Counted from the first letter of the stretch, positions 54,619 through 63,655 are shown. The stretch: 64,000 nt of DNA from Allohahella sp002354735 (GCF_047946665.1 NZ_CP172312.1:3844001-3908000), one strand, 5' to 3'. Notes: generated by a model not told the origin, from the sequence alone. Program-made: numbers and translations.

Positions 54619-55350
54619 TCAAGGTACCAGATCCCCGAGGTCGGTCAGCATTGGCACCAGCTGAGCATCAGAGGGGCTGCTTTGTCCGCGCCTGTAAATC
54701 CGTATGTACGGCTCACCTGACACCTCACCTTGGCTATCAGGTTGCGCAATGCCATAGAGGTAAGCGATGCCGTGTCTGGCTGCCGCTTCGAGAACCTGAT
54801 CGTTGTCATCAATGAACATGGTGTGTTCATTCCGGAAATCAAGTGTCTGCTGCAGCTGTGACCAAAAGCCAGCGGATTCCTTCGGCTCTCCGTAGTCATG
54901 TGATGAAATAATTCTGTCACTGTCGAAATACTGATGCAGCCCTACAGCAGCCAGTTTGATTTCAAGCCCCGCGCGATGAGCATTGGTCACGATATAAGCC
55001 GAGGCGGCGTGCGTCTTCAGAAATTGCAGCAGGTGCTCGGTGCCAGGGCGATACTGGATGAGGTGCCCAACTTCACGCTTCAACGCAGTGATGTCGACGT
55101 TCAGCGTCCGGCTCCAGTAGTCGAGGCAATACCAGTTCAGGGTGCCGCGCTGTGCCTGTATCAAAGCGGTGACATGACGTCTGGCCTCTGCCTGCTCCTG
55201 CTGATGGATCTGGGCATAGCGCAAGGGCAGATGCTCCATCCAGAAATGGTTGTCGTAATTGAGATCGAGCAGGGTACCGTCCATGTCGAGCAGTACGGTC
55301 TCGATTTTTGACCAATCAGGCCGCTTGTCAGCGCCCGTGGTTTCGTTCAT
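54619..55350 (-). CDS. yrfG: GMP/IMP nucleotidase (HAD superfamily)
   Basis: 243 residues. HAD motif I is VLLDMDGTLLDLNYDNHFW, with the YDN.FW sequence characteristic of YrfG; motif II is AYIVTNAHRAG and the late acidic motif MFIDDNDQVLEAA. It hydrolyses purine nucleoside monophosphates. The ATG at 55350 has GGAG 6 nt upstream. It is divergent from cysQ, with only 34 bp between starts. Confidence 0.9.
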   Translation of the reverse strand: MNETTGADKRPDWSKIETVLLDMDGTLLDLNYDNHFWMEHLPLRYAQIHQQEQAEARRHVTALIQAQRGTLNWYCLDYWSRTLNVDITALKREVGHLIQYRPGTEHLLQFLKTHAASAYIVTNAHRAGLEIKLAAVGLHQYFDSDRIISSHDYGEPKESAGFWSQLQQTLDFRNEHTMFIDDNDQVLEAAARHGIAYLYGIAQPDSQGEVSGEPYIRIYRRGQSSPSDAQLVPMLTDLGDLVP

Positions 55351-55384
55351 CGTTACTCCATCAGGTTTATCTACAGGGAACGTC

Positions 55385-56314
55385 ATGCTTACCACGGATC
55401 ACATCGCCATTCTGGCACCGCGTATCGACCATCTTATCAAACGTGCCGGTGCAGCAACACTGGAGGTCTTCAATGCCCCAGGGGAACTTGAAGTCATCAG
55501 TAAGGCGGACGAGTCGCCAGTGACGATTGCTGACCATCGGGCGCATCAGATCATTCTGGACGGCCTCAACGCGCTCGCCTCTGAACTCAGACAGAGCGAA
55601 ACCGAGGGCGAAGGCAGTGCGCTGACCACTGCGACAGCGGCTCTGGTAGCTGACTTGCCAGTGCTATCGGAAGAGGCAACCTTACAATCCTTCGAAGACC
55701 GCCAGTCATGGTCGACGTACTGGCTTGTCGATCCGCTCGATGGCACCAGGGAGTTCGTCAGCGGTAACGGTGAATACACCGTCAACATCGCGCTCATCCA
55801 TAACCATCAGCCCATAGCGGGCTGGGTATATGCGCCTGTCCAGGGCGTACTGTATTCCGGATGGCAGATAGGCGACGCGAAGGCCGCCTTCCGTGAACGC
55901 GATGGCAAACGGGTTTCCATACATACACGACTGCCGGACAGGCCAGGGGCGGACGGTATCGATGTGGTGGCGAGCAGGCGGCATGGTACGGACGCACTTG
56001 AACCCATCATGAAAAGGGCTGGCGAACTGTTTCCGGAGGTGCGGACGAGGAATATTGGCAGTTCACTGAAAATCTGCCTGGTAGCGGCTGGAGAGGCCGA
56101 CTGGTATCCGCGGCTGGCGCCCACGTCGGAATGGGACACTGCAGCCGCGGATGCCGTGCTAAGGGGCGCAGGCGGGATCATGGTCGATACCAACCATGTG
56201 CCCCTTCGCTATAACTCTGGAGACTCGATTCTGAATCCGCATTTTCACGCGTTTTCTGCCGACCATGCGGTCTGGCGCGAGCTCCTCGGTCTGAATTCTG
56301 TCAGCGGGATCTGA
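55385..56314 (+). CDS. cysQ: 3'(2'),5'-bisphosphate nucleotidase (CysQ-type)
   Basis: 309 residues. It removes the 3'-phosphate of PAP, a by-product of sulfate assimilation. The inositol-monophosphatase-fold metal motif WLVDPLDGTREFVSGNGEYT and the second motif WDTAAADAVLRGAGG are intact; LSEEAT supplies a further ligand. It is longer than the E. coli enzyme (246) by about 60 residues, partly an insertion around SEGEGSALTTATAAL. The ATG at 55385 has AGGGA upstream; the frame is open further back only because it shadows yrfG. Confidence 0.9.
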   Translation: MLTTDHIAILAPRIDHLIKRAGAATLEVFNAPGELEVISKADESPVTIADHRAHQIILDGLNALASELRQSETEGEGSALTTATAALVADLPVLSEEATLQSFEDRQSWSTYWLVDPLDGTREFVSGNGEYTVNIALIHNHQPIAGWVYAPVQGVLYSGWQIGDAKAAFRERDGKRVSIHTRLPDRPGADGIDVVASRRHGTDALEPIMKRAGELFPEVRTRNIGSSLKICLVAAGEADWYPRLAPTSEWDTAAADAVLRGAGGIMVDTNHVPLRYNSGDSILNPHFHAFSADHAVWRELLGLNSVSGI

Positions 56315-56356
56315 GAGACAACTTCTACTTCAAAGTCCAGGGCTGTCAGAAGCCGT

Positions 56357-56689
56357 TCAGTTGTTACCGGCGATGATAACTTCATCCTTGCGGCCAACCT
56401 GAGTGCAACCCAGGCAGCGGACGAAGGTGGTCGTAGCGGGGCCAATGACCAGAGAGTCTGCGGCTTCCTTGACGTTACCGCCGAGGGCCGAGAACGGCAG
56501 AGACGCTATGAAGACAGCTGTTCCCACCACGGTCATGCCAAACAGGACCGGTCTCGCGAACACTGCGTCACCGGTCATCGCCAGCGCGCTTGGATTCTCT
56601 TCAATGACATCTGCGAAACTCGCTGATGGCAGCATCAAACTGGCGGCGAACAATGCGCCTCCGACTACTTTACTCACTTTCCCGAACAT
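56357..56689 (-). CDS. Small secreted or membrane protein, function unknown
   Basis: 110 residues. A signal peptide (VVGGALFAASLMLPSASFA) is followed by a short acidic stretch, then ARPVLFGMTVVGTAVFIASLPF, a probable TM, and a conserved-looking end with TTTFVRCLGCTQVG containing a CxxC pair. I recall similar short proteins in Pseudomonadales without a known function. The ATG at 56689 has GAGAGG 5 nt upstream. It is convergent with cysQ, 42 bp apart. Confidence 0.75.
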   Translation of the reverse strand: MFGKVSKVVGGALFAASLMLPSASFADVIEENPSALAMTGDAVFARPVLFGMTVVGTAVFIASLPFSALGGNVKEAADSLVIGPATTTFVRCLGCTQVGRKDEVIIAGNN

Positions 56690-56804
56690 GTTGACCTCTC
56701 CCACGACATAGGTATGTACCTGTTCAAGGTAGCAGGCGCCTGCGCGAGTGCCAGAAGGGGAAACCAATTGAAGCGAATCAACGCAATTGGTTACAAAGTA
56801 AACG

Positions 56805-57671
56805 TCAACGCTGGCACTGTCGGCAAAACACGGTAGTTCTTTGATTCAAACGGATATCTTCAAGGATGGCTGAACAGGCTGGGCAGGCCAGGCCGGCTCG
56901 CCCATATACCTGCAGGGATTGTTGAAAATATCCCGGCTTGCCATCGCCCCCCACGAAATCACGCAGTGTGGTGCCACCCTGCTCGATGGAACGTTGTAGC
57001 CGATGCTTGATAGCTTCAGCCAGCCGATCATAGCGTACTGCAGAAATGAGTCCTGCCTTTCGGGTAGGCAAGATTCCTGCCTGAAACAGCGCCTCATTTG
57101 CATAGATGTTGCCGACGCCAACGACAACGTCCTGGTTCATCAGAAAACTCTTCACCGCCGTGCGTAGCCCGCGCGATCGACGATACAGGTATTCGCCGTC
57201 GAAGGCGTCCGAAAGCGGTTCAGGTCCGAGCGCCTTCAATAGCCAGTGCGAGCTCTCCTGCAGATCAGCCTCTTCCGGTCCAAGCAGATGCCAGCTGCCA
57301 AATCTGCGCGGATCGTTGTAACGCATGACGATGGCCTCTTCAGGTCCATCACCTCTGTTGCCGAGGGCGAGATCCACGTGATCGTGCTTTTTCACCGGCG
57401 TACCGGCCGGACAGATCTTCAGAGATCCGCTCATGCCCAGATGAACGATCAGACCGGTGTAACTGCCATCCTGTCGCTGTAGGTCAATGATGAGATACTT
57501 GGCACGGCGGCGCAGGCCAGTTATGACTGTCCCGGTCACCGTATCCGCCAGCGTCGTCGGTATCGGCCAGCGCAGGCGGTAGTCGCGTATCTCGACGTGC
57601 TCGATCACACGCCCCGTGACGTGAGGTTCCAGTCCTCGTCTGGTAGTTTCTACTTCTGGCAGTTCAGGCAT
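56805..57671 (-). CDS. mutM: Formamidopyrimidine-DNA glycosylase
   Basis: 288 residues. It removes 8-oxoguanine and formamidopyrimidines from DNA. The start MPELPEVETTRRG has the catalytic Pro and Glu directly after the initiator Met, which fixes the ATG at 57671; the frame is open another 76 codons upstream inside rsmD. The C-terminal zinc finger (CPACS and FCRQCQR) is complete. About 18 residues longer than usual. The 5' end overlaps rsmD by 22 nt. Confidence 0.96.
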   Translation of the reverse strand: MPELPEVETTRRGLEPHVTGRVIEHVEIRDYRLRWPIPTTLADTVTGTVITGLRRRAKYLIIDLQRQDGSYTGLIVHLGMSGSLKICPAGTPVKKHDHVDLALGNRGDGPEEAIVMRYNDPRRFGSWHLLGPEEADLQESSHWLLKALGPEPLSDAFDGEYLYRRSRGLRTAVKSFLMNQDVVVGVGNIYANEALFQAGILPTRKAGLISAVRYDRLAEAIKHRLQRSIEQGGTTLRDFVGGDGKPGYFQQSLQVYGRAGLACPACSAILEDIRLNQRTTVFCRQCQR

Positions 57672-58336
57672 CTGAGAATTCCGTACTGGAGTTGGCCAGC
57701 AAGCTTGTGTCGGTAGAGATCCCAGTCTGGCGGCAGCAGCGAGGCGATATCGAGTGTTTTCTCCGCTTCGAAATAGATCAGCGCGCCCGGCTTCAGAAAT
57801 GAACAGGCGCTGAACGCCTCCAGGCAAGGCTGTAGCAGGCCCTTGCCAAAAGGTGGGTCGAGAAACACCAGGTCGACAGCTTGCTCCGACTGGGCGCACT
57901 GCGCTTCCATACCCGCAATTAACGATAGCGCATCAGCACAGCGAACATCAAAGCGCATCTTGCCGGCGGTATCTCCGCCTTCCAGAAGTGCCAACGATGT
58001 GCTGATCTGTCGGCAGACACGCGTACTGGTGTCCCCGAAGCTTACGAAATCTGCGCCGCGGGACAAGGCTTCGGCGCCGAGGGCACCGGTCCCCGCAAAG
58101 AGGTCGAGACAGCGCAAGCCGCTGAGGCTCGCTTCACCCCCGAGGCCATAGTAGCTGCCGAGCCAGTTGAATACGGTCTCGCGGATGCGATCCAGCGTCG
58201 GGCGCAGCCCTTCCGCCGCTTCGAACTGCAGCTTGCGACCTCTGAAGCGGCCGGCAATCAGACGCACCTCCGACATGTCGCCGCGGCCGCTCTGCCGCTC
58301 ATTACGGCGCCCGCCGCGTTGCGCTTTACCAGCCAA
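57650..58336 (-). CDS. rsmD: 16S rRNA (guanine966-N2)-methyltransferase
   Basis: 228 residues. RLIAGRFRGRKLQF, RPTLDRIRETVFNWL, LDLFAGTGALGAEALSRG and the catalytic LVFLDPPFGKG are the RsmD signature. A basic 20-residue N-terminus (AGKAQRGGRRNERQ) precedes the core. The TTG at 58336 is supported by AGGGAG 8 nt upstream. It is divergent from ftsY, as in E. coli. Confidence 0.94.
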   Translation of the reverse strand: MAGKAQRGGRRNERQSGRGDMSEVRLIAGRFRGRKLQFEAAEGLRPTLDRIRETVFNWLGSYYGLGGEASLSGLRCLDLFAGTGALGAEALSRGADFVSFGDTSTRVCRQISTSLALLEGGDTAGKMRFDVRCADALSLIAGMEAQCAQSEQAVDLVFLDPPFGKGLLQPCLEAFSACSFLKPGALIYFEAEKTLDIASLLPPDWDLYRHKLAGQLQYGILRCLNCQK

Positions 58337-58468
58337 TTGCTTACTCCCTTAGATACGGCTGTAATTTTGACACCAAGGTGCCTAGAATGCTGCATTGCAT
58401 TTCATCGGCCGGATCATAACAAAGCATATTCGCGCAAGCCTGGCCAAGCCTCAAATTAAAGGACTTCC

Positions 58469-59758
58469 ATGGAACAAGCACTCAATTATCTGGTGATTTT
58501 TGGCACGCTGCTATGCCTGCTGCTCTGGATCGGGGACATGCTGCAGCGACGGAGCCAGCGTCCGAAGCCGCGACAGTTCGAACTCAAGGACTTCGATAAC
58601 AAACAGGCTCGCGCCATCGAGCCCGGCAAAGCCGAAAAAGCGGCGCCACCCAAGGCCAGGCCTGATGTCCCGACCGAGCGTGAACCCGTTGCCAGGCCAT
58701 CAGAGCCAGCGCTGCGCCCGGCCCCCGAAGCGCCTCAGCCGGTAGAGCCGCCTCCGGCACCACCCGTCAAGCCAGAGCCACCGGTCAAGCCAGCACCGCC
58801 TGTCGAAGCGCCTGCAAAAGCCCCTGTCGAAGTTGAGAGAAGTTGGCTCGAGCGGATGCGAGCCGGTCTGAGTAAGACCAGGGCAGGGTTTGGCAAGAAT
58901 CTGTCGCAATTGTTTTCCGGTTCACAGGCAATTGATGAGGATTTGCTCGAAGAGCTCGAGACACTATTGATCACTGCGGATGTAGGTATGTCTGCAACGC
59001 AGGAAATCATTGCATCCATCAGCGAAAAGCTCGAAAAGAAGCAGCTGAAAGATGCTGCAGCAGTGAAGGCTGCCTTGCGACAGGAACTGATCAGCATACT
59101 CGAGCCCTGCGCCGTACCGCTCGATACCAGCGCACATAAGCCATTCATGATGCTGGTCGTCGGCGTCAACGGGGTCGGTAAGACCACCACCATCGGCAAG
59201 CTTGCCAGCCGATACAAGGCAGAGAATCAGAAAGTTCTTCTAGCCGCTGGCGATACCTTCAGGGCTGCGGCGGTCGAGCAGCTTCAGGTGTGGGGCGAGC
59301 GCGCCGGTGTTCCAGTTGTCGCCCAGCACCAGGGTGCCGATAGTGCCTCCGTTCTCTTCGATGCCATGCAGTCTGCGACTGCGAAGGGCTTCGACATTGC
59401 CATAGCAGATACGGCTGGCCGCCTGCAGAACAAGGACGAGCTCATGAATGAGCTGAAAAAGGTGGTACGGGTTATTCAGAAGCACGATGCCACCGCGCCT
59501 CACGAGGTTCTGCTGGTGGTCGATGCGACAACCGGCCAAAACGCGTTGAGTCAGGCGAAGTTGTTCAAGGAAGCGGTATCGGTTACCGGCATCGCCGTTA
59601 CCAAACTGGATGGTACTGCGAAAGGCGGCATTCTGTTTGCCGTAGCCAGACAGTTCGGGCTGCCAATCCGGTTCATAGGTGTTGGCGAGGCGGTGGGCGA
59701 TCTGCGGGCGTTTTCCGCAGAAGACTACGTCGACGCGATGCTGGATACGGATAGCTGA
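58469..59758 (+). CDS. ftsY: Signal recognition particle receptor FtsY
   Basis: 429 residues. The C-terminal NG GTPase has VVGVNGVGKTTTIGKLAS, AGDTFRAAAVEQLQVW, IADTAGRLQNKDELMNEL and TKLDGTAKGG. The N-terminus is unusual: residues about 5-26 (LNYLVIFGTLLCLLLWIGDM) form a hydrophobic helix, followed by a basic patch and a Pro/Lys/Glu-rich linker of about 80 residues. This suggests a true membrane anchor instead of only the amphipathic acidic A-domain of E. coli FtsY. ftsE starts 41 bp after it. Confidence 0.95.
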   Translation: MEQALNYLVIFGTLLCLLLWIGDMLQRRSQRPKPRQFELKDFDNKQARAIEPGKAEKAAPPKARPDVPTEREPVARPSEPALRPAPEAPQPVEPPPAPPVKPEPPVKPAPPVEAPAKAPVEVERSWLERMRAGLSKTRAGFGKNLSQLFSGSQAIDEDLLEELETLLITADVGMSATQEIIASISEKLEKKQLKDAAAVKAALRQELISILEPCAVPLDTSAHKPFMMLVVGVNGVGKTTTIGKLASRYKAENQKVLLAAGDTFRAAAVEQLQVWGERAGVPVVAQHQGADSASVLFDAMQSATAKGFDIAIADTAGRLQNKDELMNELKKVVRVIQKHDATAPHEVLLVVDATTGQNALSQAKLFKEAVSVTGIAVTKLDGTAKGGILFAVARQFGLPIRFIGVGEAVGDLRAFSAEDYVDAMLDTDS

Positions 59759-59799
59759 GTGCAGCAAGAGCAGCAGAAACGACGGCAGGCGGCAAACTG

Positions 59800-60486
59800 A
59801 TGATCGAGTTTCGCAAGGTCAGCAAGCACTACGGTCAGCGTCAGATCGCGCTTAACGGTATCGATTTGCAGCTGCAACGCGGAGAGTTTGCCTTCCTGAC
59901 CGGGCACTCAGGCGCTGGCAAGAGTACTTTGCTGAAGCTGCTCCTGCGCCTGGAGCAGCCGAGTTCCGGGGAAGTGTATGTCGGGGGTCAGGCGCTTTCG
60001 ACCATGCTCCCCAGACAGGTGCCCTATTACAGGCGCCACCTCGGCTTCGTGTTTCAGAACGCCCATCTGATTCAAGAGCTGAGCGTCTTCGACAATGTTG
60101 CCATGCCCCTGATCATCGCCAACGTCGATAGTCGGGAGCTGCAGCGCCGTGTAAGGGCTGCACTCGACAAAGTCGGGCTGTTGAAGAAGGAGCGAGCCAT
60201 GCCGGAGTCCCTGTCGGGCGGCGAGGCGCAGCGGGTGAGCATCGCGCGGGCGATTGTCAACCGGCCCCCGATCCTGCTGGCAGATGAGCCGACGGGCAAT
60301 CTTGATCCGGCGCTGTCTGCCGAAATCTTCAAACTCTTCGAAGCGTTCAATCAGGTCGGTGTTACCGTACTTATTGCCAGCCACGATCTGAACCTTCTCG
60401 AGACACTTGGCCATCGAATCATACGCTTGGACCAGGGCACGATCCAAGGCAGTACTGTGGGTGCCGGGCAAGAGGCAATTGCATGA
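59800..60486 (+). CDS. ftsE: Cell-division ABC ATPase FtsE
   Basis: 228 residues. Walker A LTGHSGAGKSTLLKLLLR, signature LSGGEAQRVSIARAIV, Walker B LLADEPTGNLDP. With FtsX it couples ATP hydrolysis to activation of septal peptidoglycan hydrolases. The stop overlaps ftsX (ATGA). Confidence 0.96.
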   Translation: MIEFRKVSKHYGQRQIALNGIDLQLQRGEFAFLTGHSGAGKSTLLKLLLRLEQPSSGEVYVGGQALSTMLPRQVPYYRRHLGFVFQNAHLIQELSVFDNVAMPLIIANVDSRELQRRVRAALDKVGLLKKERAMPESLSGGEAQRVSIARAIVNRPPILLADEPTGNLDPALSAEIFKLFEAFNQVGVTVLIASHDLNLLETLGHRIIRLDQGTIQGSTVGAGQEAIA

Positions 60487-61655
60487 AGCGTCACGCCTCG
60501 AAGTCCGGTCAGCCCCCGGAGCAAAAGCCAGTTCGCAAGTCAGGTATTCGGGGTGCTGCCAGAGTGTCCGCCAAGCCCTCTGCCAAACCCTCTGCCAAGC
60601 CCTCTGTCAAACCAGCACGGCAGCCATCGCAGCCGGTTGCGCGCTCCAGGTCGAATGCGCCGAAGCAGCCACGTGCAGAGAAAGGTGCGCGTGAAGGCCT
60701 TCAGCTGTCTCCCGCGCAGAGCTACCTGCGCCATCATCGACGCTGCGCATCGGATGCGCTGAGCTTCCTCCGCAGTCGCCCCTTTGCTGCTGCACTGACC
60801 TCGCTGGTTGTTGGTCTCGCATTGTCACTCCCGCTCATCCTCCTGTTTCTTTCTTACAACATCGACCGGGTTGTAGGCCCACTGCAGGCGAGCGGCGTTA
60901 TCAATGTGTTCTTCGACCCTGCGCTCACCGAGCAACAGTCAGCTGATCTTGCGGCTGTGATCAGTAAGCGTCCCGATGTACGTTCGGCGGAGTATGTCAG
61001 CAAGAAGCAGGCGCTCGAACGCTTCGAGAGTGACCCAGGCTGGTCGAAGACGCTTTCGCAATTGAGTGAGAATCCGCTACCCGCTTCGGTCATCGTGACG
61101 CCGCTGGATATAGGTACGACCTCGGGCCTTGCAAACATACCCGGAAGTCCACGTGCGTCTGCACTCACAGATGCGCTCAGCACGCTTCCTGGTGTGGACG
61201 TCGTGCAGTCTGACAGCGAATGGCTGGAACGCCTCCGTCTCATACAGGCATTCCTCGCTTCATTTTTTGCCATGCTGGTCGTGTTCTTCGGTATCATCGT
61301 CTGCGTTATCATCATCAATACCGTACGGCTGAATGTCGAAGCCAAGCGGGAAGTGATCCTGGTTACGCAGATGATCGGCGGCACTCATGCCTTCATCCGG
61401 CGGCCCTTTTTATACCTTGGCTTCTTCTACAGCCTGGCGGGGATGGTTATTGCAGCTGTCATTGCGTTCATTGGCTCCGGTATGCTCGAGTCGGCATTAA
61501 CACCGCTACTGCGCAGCTATGAGCTGGACTTCGAACTGTACATGCCGGATATTGACGCGTTCCTAGGCTTCATTCTGTTGAGTCTATTCCTGTGCATCGG
61601 CTCGGCCTTTGTGGCGGCTAGTCTTCAGATCAGGCGTATCGAGCATAGTGGCTGA
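60483..61655 (+). CDS. ftsX: Cell-division protein FtsX
   Basis: 390 residues, longer than the usual 330-350 because of a Lys/Pro/Ser-rich cytoplasmic N-terminus of about 75 residues that includes a tandem SAKP repeat. Then come TM1 (LTSLVVGLALSLPLILLFL), an extracytoplasmic domain (residues about 130-250) that should contact EnvC-like activators, and three C-terminal TM helices with VEAKREVILVTQMIGGT between them. Confidence 0.93.
   Translation: MKRHASKSGQPPEQKPVRKSGIRGAARVSAKPSAKPSAKPSVKPARQPSQPVARSRSNAPKQPRAEKGAREGLQLSPAQSYLRHHRRCASDALSFLRSRPFAAALTSLVVGLALSLPLILLFLSYNIDRVVGPLQASGVINVFFDPALTEQQSADLAAVISKRPDVRSAEYVSKKQALERFESDPGWSKTLSQLSENPLPASVIVTPLDIGTTSGLANIPGSPRASALTDALSTLPGVDVVQSDSEWLERLRLIQAFLASFFAMLVVFFGIIVCVIIINTVRLNVEAKREVILVTQMIGGTHAFIRRPFLYLGFFYSLAGMVIAAVIAFIGSGMLESALTPLLRSYELDFELYMPDIDAFLGFILLSLFLCIGSAFVAASLQIRRIEHSG
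60570..60614 (+). repeat. 12-bp in-frame tandem repeat inside ftsX
   Basis: Three consecutive copies of GCCAARCCCTCT (60570-60605) and a degenerate fourth (GTCAAACCA). They encode AKPS-AKPS-AKPS-VKP in the cytoplasmic N-terminal extension. Copy number could vary by slippage without a frameshift. Confidence 0.9.
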
Positions 61656-61751
61656 GGCCTGTGAGGCGTTACGAACGGCATGCATCCTGCTTGAAAGCGG
61701 ACAGGAGACGGCTGATAATTCGACCTCAGAATATTGCAGATTTATAACTTT

Positions 61752-61781
61752 TACCTATCATTAATGCTGATATAATAGGTA
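61752..61781 (+). promoter_or_regulatory. Candidate rpoH promoter with overlapping inverted repeat
   Basis: TATAAT at 61771-61776 is a good -10 element about 55 bp before the rpoH start; no good -35 is visible. The arms TACCTAT (61752-61758) and ATAGGTA (61775-61781) flank and partly cover it, so a repressor or activator could act here. Confidence 0.4.
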
Positions 61782-61830
61782 GAAGAAATTGTTACAGCAT
61801 TTAGTCTGTATAATCGGGAGCTGATCAAAC

Positions 61831-62688
61831 ATGAGCAAAGCATTGCAACCAGTAGACTTGTTGACACCGGTCGGCAACCTGGAGAGCTATGTTCAGGCGG
61901 TCAATAGTGTCGCGGTCCTTAGCGCTGAAGAAGAGCGGGACCTTGCGCTGCGGTATCACGAAGAGGGCGAGCTGGACGCTGCGCGCCAGCTGGTGCTCGC
62001 GCACTTGAGATTCGTCGTTCATATTGCGCGATCATATAGTGGCTATGGACTGCCCCTTGCTGATCTCGTGCAGGAAGGTAATATCGGTCTCATGAAGGCT
62101 GTAAAGCGTTTTGACCCGCACTACGGCGTACGTCTGGTATCCTTCGCCGTGCATTGGGTAAAAGCCGAGATGCATGAGTACATCCTGAAAAACTGGCGGA
62201 TTGTAAAAGTTGCGACCACCAAGGCGCAGCGGAAACTTTTTTTCAATCTGCGGTCCTCAAAGAAGAAGCTGGCCTGGCTGAGTCATGACGAGGTGAAGGC
62301 AGTAGCAGAGGATCTCGGGGTGAACGAGAAGGTTGTCATGGAAATGGAGAGCAGAATGTCCGGGCAGGACACTGCATTTGACGCCTTTTCAGACGACGAT
62401 GATGATGCGGCCTACCTGGCCCCGGCGAGCTATCTGGAAGACAGCTCGCGTGATCCAGCCCGGCTCCTCGAATCTGAGAACTGGGAAGAGGATTCCACCT
62501 CGCGTCTGCACACTGCCCTGACCAGGCTGGATGATCGCAGTAAGGACATCCTGCAGAAGCGTTGGCTGAGCGATGAGAAGTCCACGCTGCACGATCTCGC
62601 AGATGAATATGGTGTCTCGGCCGAACGTATTCGTCAGCTAGAGAAAAATGCGATGAAGAAGATCAGGGCGGAGCTCGCAACAGCCTGA
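61831..62688 (+). CDS. rpoH: RNA polymerase heat-shock sigma factor (sigma-32)
   Basis: 285 residues. Region 2 has DLVQEGNIGLMKAVKRFD and LVSFAVHWVKAEMHEYI. The RpoH box reads TTKAQRKLFFNLRSSKKKL, diagnostic of sigma-32, and region 4 has LADEYGVSAERIRQLEKNAM. It directs transcription of chaperone and protease genes. The ATG at 61831 has CGGGAG upstream; the position after ftsEX is the conserved one. Confidence 0.97.
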   Translation: MSKALQPVDLLTPVGNLESYVQAVNSVAVLSAEEERDLALRYHEEGELDAARQLVLAHLRFVVHIARSYSGYGLPLADLVQEGNIGLMKAVKRFDPHYGVRLVSFAVHWVKAEMHEYILKNWRIVKVATTKAQRKLFFNLRSSKKKLAWLSHDEVKAVAEDLGVNEKVVMEMESRMSGQDTAFDAFSDDDDDAAYLAPASYLEDSSRDPARLLESENWEEDSTSRLHTALTRLDDRSKDILQKRWLSDEKSTLHDLADEYGVSAERIRQLEKNAMKKIRAELATA

Positions 62689-62708
62689 TTTGATCTGCAG
62701 TCGTATAC

Positions 62709-62733
62709 AACCGCCGAGAGGCGGTTTTTTTTT
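62709..62733 (+). terminator. Intrinsic terminator of rpoH
   Basis: AACCGCC / GGCGGTT arms with a GAGA loop followed by a run of T, 21 bp after the rpoH stop. It ends the ftsYEX-rpoH transcripts. Confidence 0.92.
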
Positions 62734-62751
62734 ACAGCAGAGGATGTCGGA

Positions 62752-63654
62752 ATGAGTACCGGACAACATGATCACGTTCAGTCTGCCGCATTCCTGGGGC
62801 TGGGTCTCATGGGCCAGCCCATGGTGGGTCGTCTTCTGACCGCGGGTTACCAGTTGCGCGTATGGAACCGCACGCGCAGCAAAGCGCGGCAGTTCGAGGA
62901 AGATGGCATTCTGGAGGATACCGCCCAGGCGGCCATAGAAGGCGCCGAAGTGCTCGTTTTGATGCTGACTGACGGGCCGGCTGTGGATCAGGTCCTGCGG
63001 TCACTGGACCTCTCACGAACGGCAGAAAATGCGCTCATTATCGATATGAGCTCGATTGCGCCTGACATGGCCCGGCAACACGCCTCACTCGTCAATGCTG
63101 CCGGGAGACGCTATCTCGATGCACCTGTGTCTGGTGGCACACCTGGCGCGGCATCTGGCACGCTCTCGATCATGGTTGGCGGTCGGGAACAGGACTTCGA
63201 GGCTGCAGCGTCGTTTCTGGCGAATTTCGGAACCCCTCGTTATATGGGGGAGTCGGGCTGTGGCCAGATCGCAAAGCTTGCCAATCAGGCCGTGGTTGGT
63301 ATCACCATAGGTGCAGTGTCTGAGGCCATGTTACTGGCAAAACAGGCTGGCGTTGATATCGTGGCACTTCGCGAAGCGCTATTGGGTGGTTTCGCTGCCA
63401 GTCGTATTCTCGAGCTGCATGGTCAGCGTATCATCGATGACGACTTCGAACCTGGTGGTCGTTCATCGGTACAGCTCAAGGATTTGCGCAGCGTGGGTGA
63501 TCTGGCGGGCGCACTGGGACTCGATCTCCCTATCTCAGCGCTGGTGGCCTCACTGTATTCGCAGATGAATGCGGAGCATCTGCAGCTCGACCATAGTGCT
63601 CTGTATTTGCATCTGCGCTCGCTAAATGAGCATCATGAGAACGAGGAAACATAG
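62752..63654 (+). CDS. NAD(P)-dependent beta-hydroxyacid dehydrogenase
   Basis: 300 residues of the 3-hydroxyisobutyrate dehydrogenase family. The Rossmann motif is FLGLGLMGQPMVGRLL, the substrate-binding motif DAPVSGGTPGAASGTL, and the catalytic Lys is in GCGQIAKLANQAVVG. The Arg of VWNRTRSKA after strand beta-2 suggests NADPH preference. The exact substrate (2-hydroxy-3-oxopropionate, 3-hydroxyisobutyrate or other) cannot be told. AGGATG precedes the ATG. Confidence 0.9.
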   Translation: MSTGQHDHVQSAAFLGLGLMGQPMVGRLLTAGYQLRVWNRTRSKARQFEEDGILEDTAQAAIEGAEVLVLMLTDGPAVDQVLRSLDLSRTAENALIIDMSSIAPDMARQHASLVNAAGRRYLDAPVSGGTPGAASGTLSIMVGGREQDFEAAASFLANFGTPRYMGESGCGQIAKLANQAVVGITIGAVSEAMLLAKQAGVDIVALREALLGGFAASRILELHGQRIIDDDFEPGGRSSVQLKDLRSVGDLAGALGLDLPISALVASLYSQMNAEHLQLDHSALYLHLRSLNEHHENEET

Positions 63655-63655
63655 T

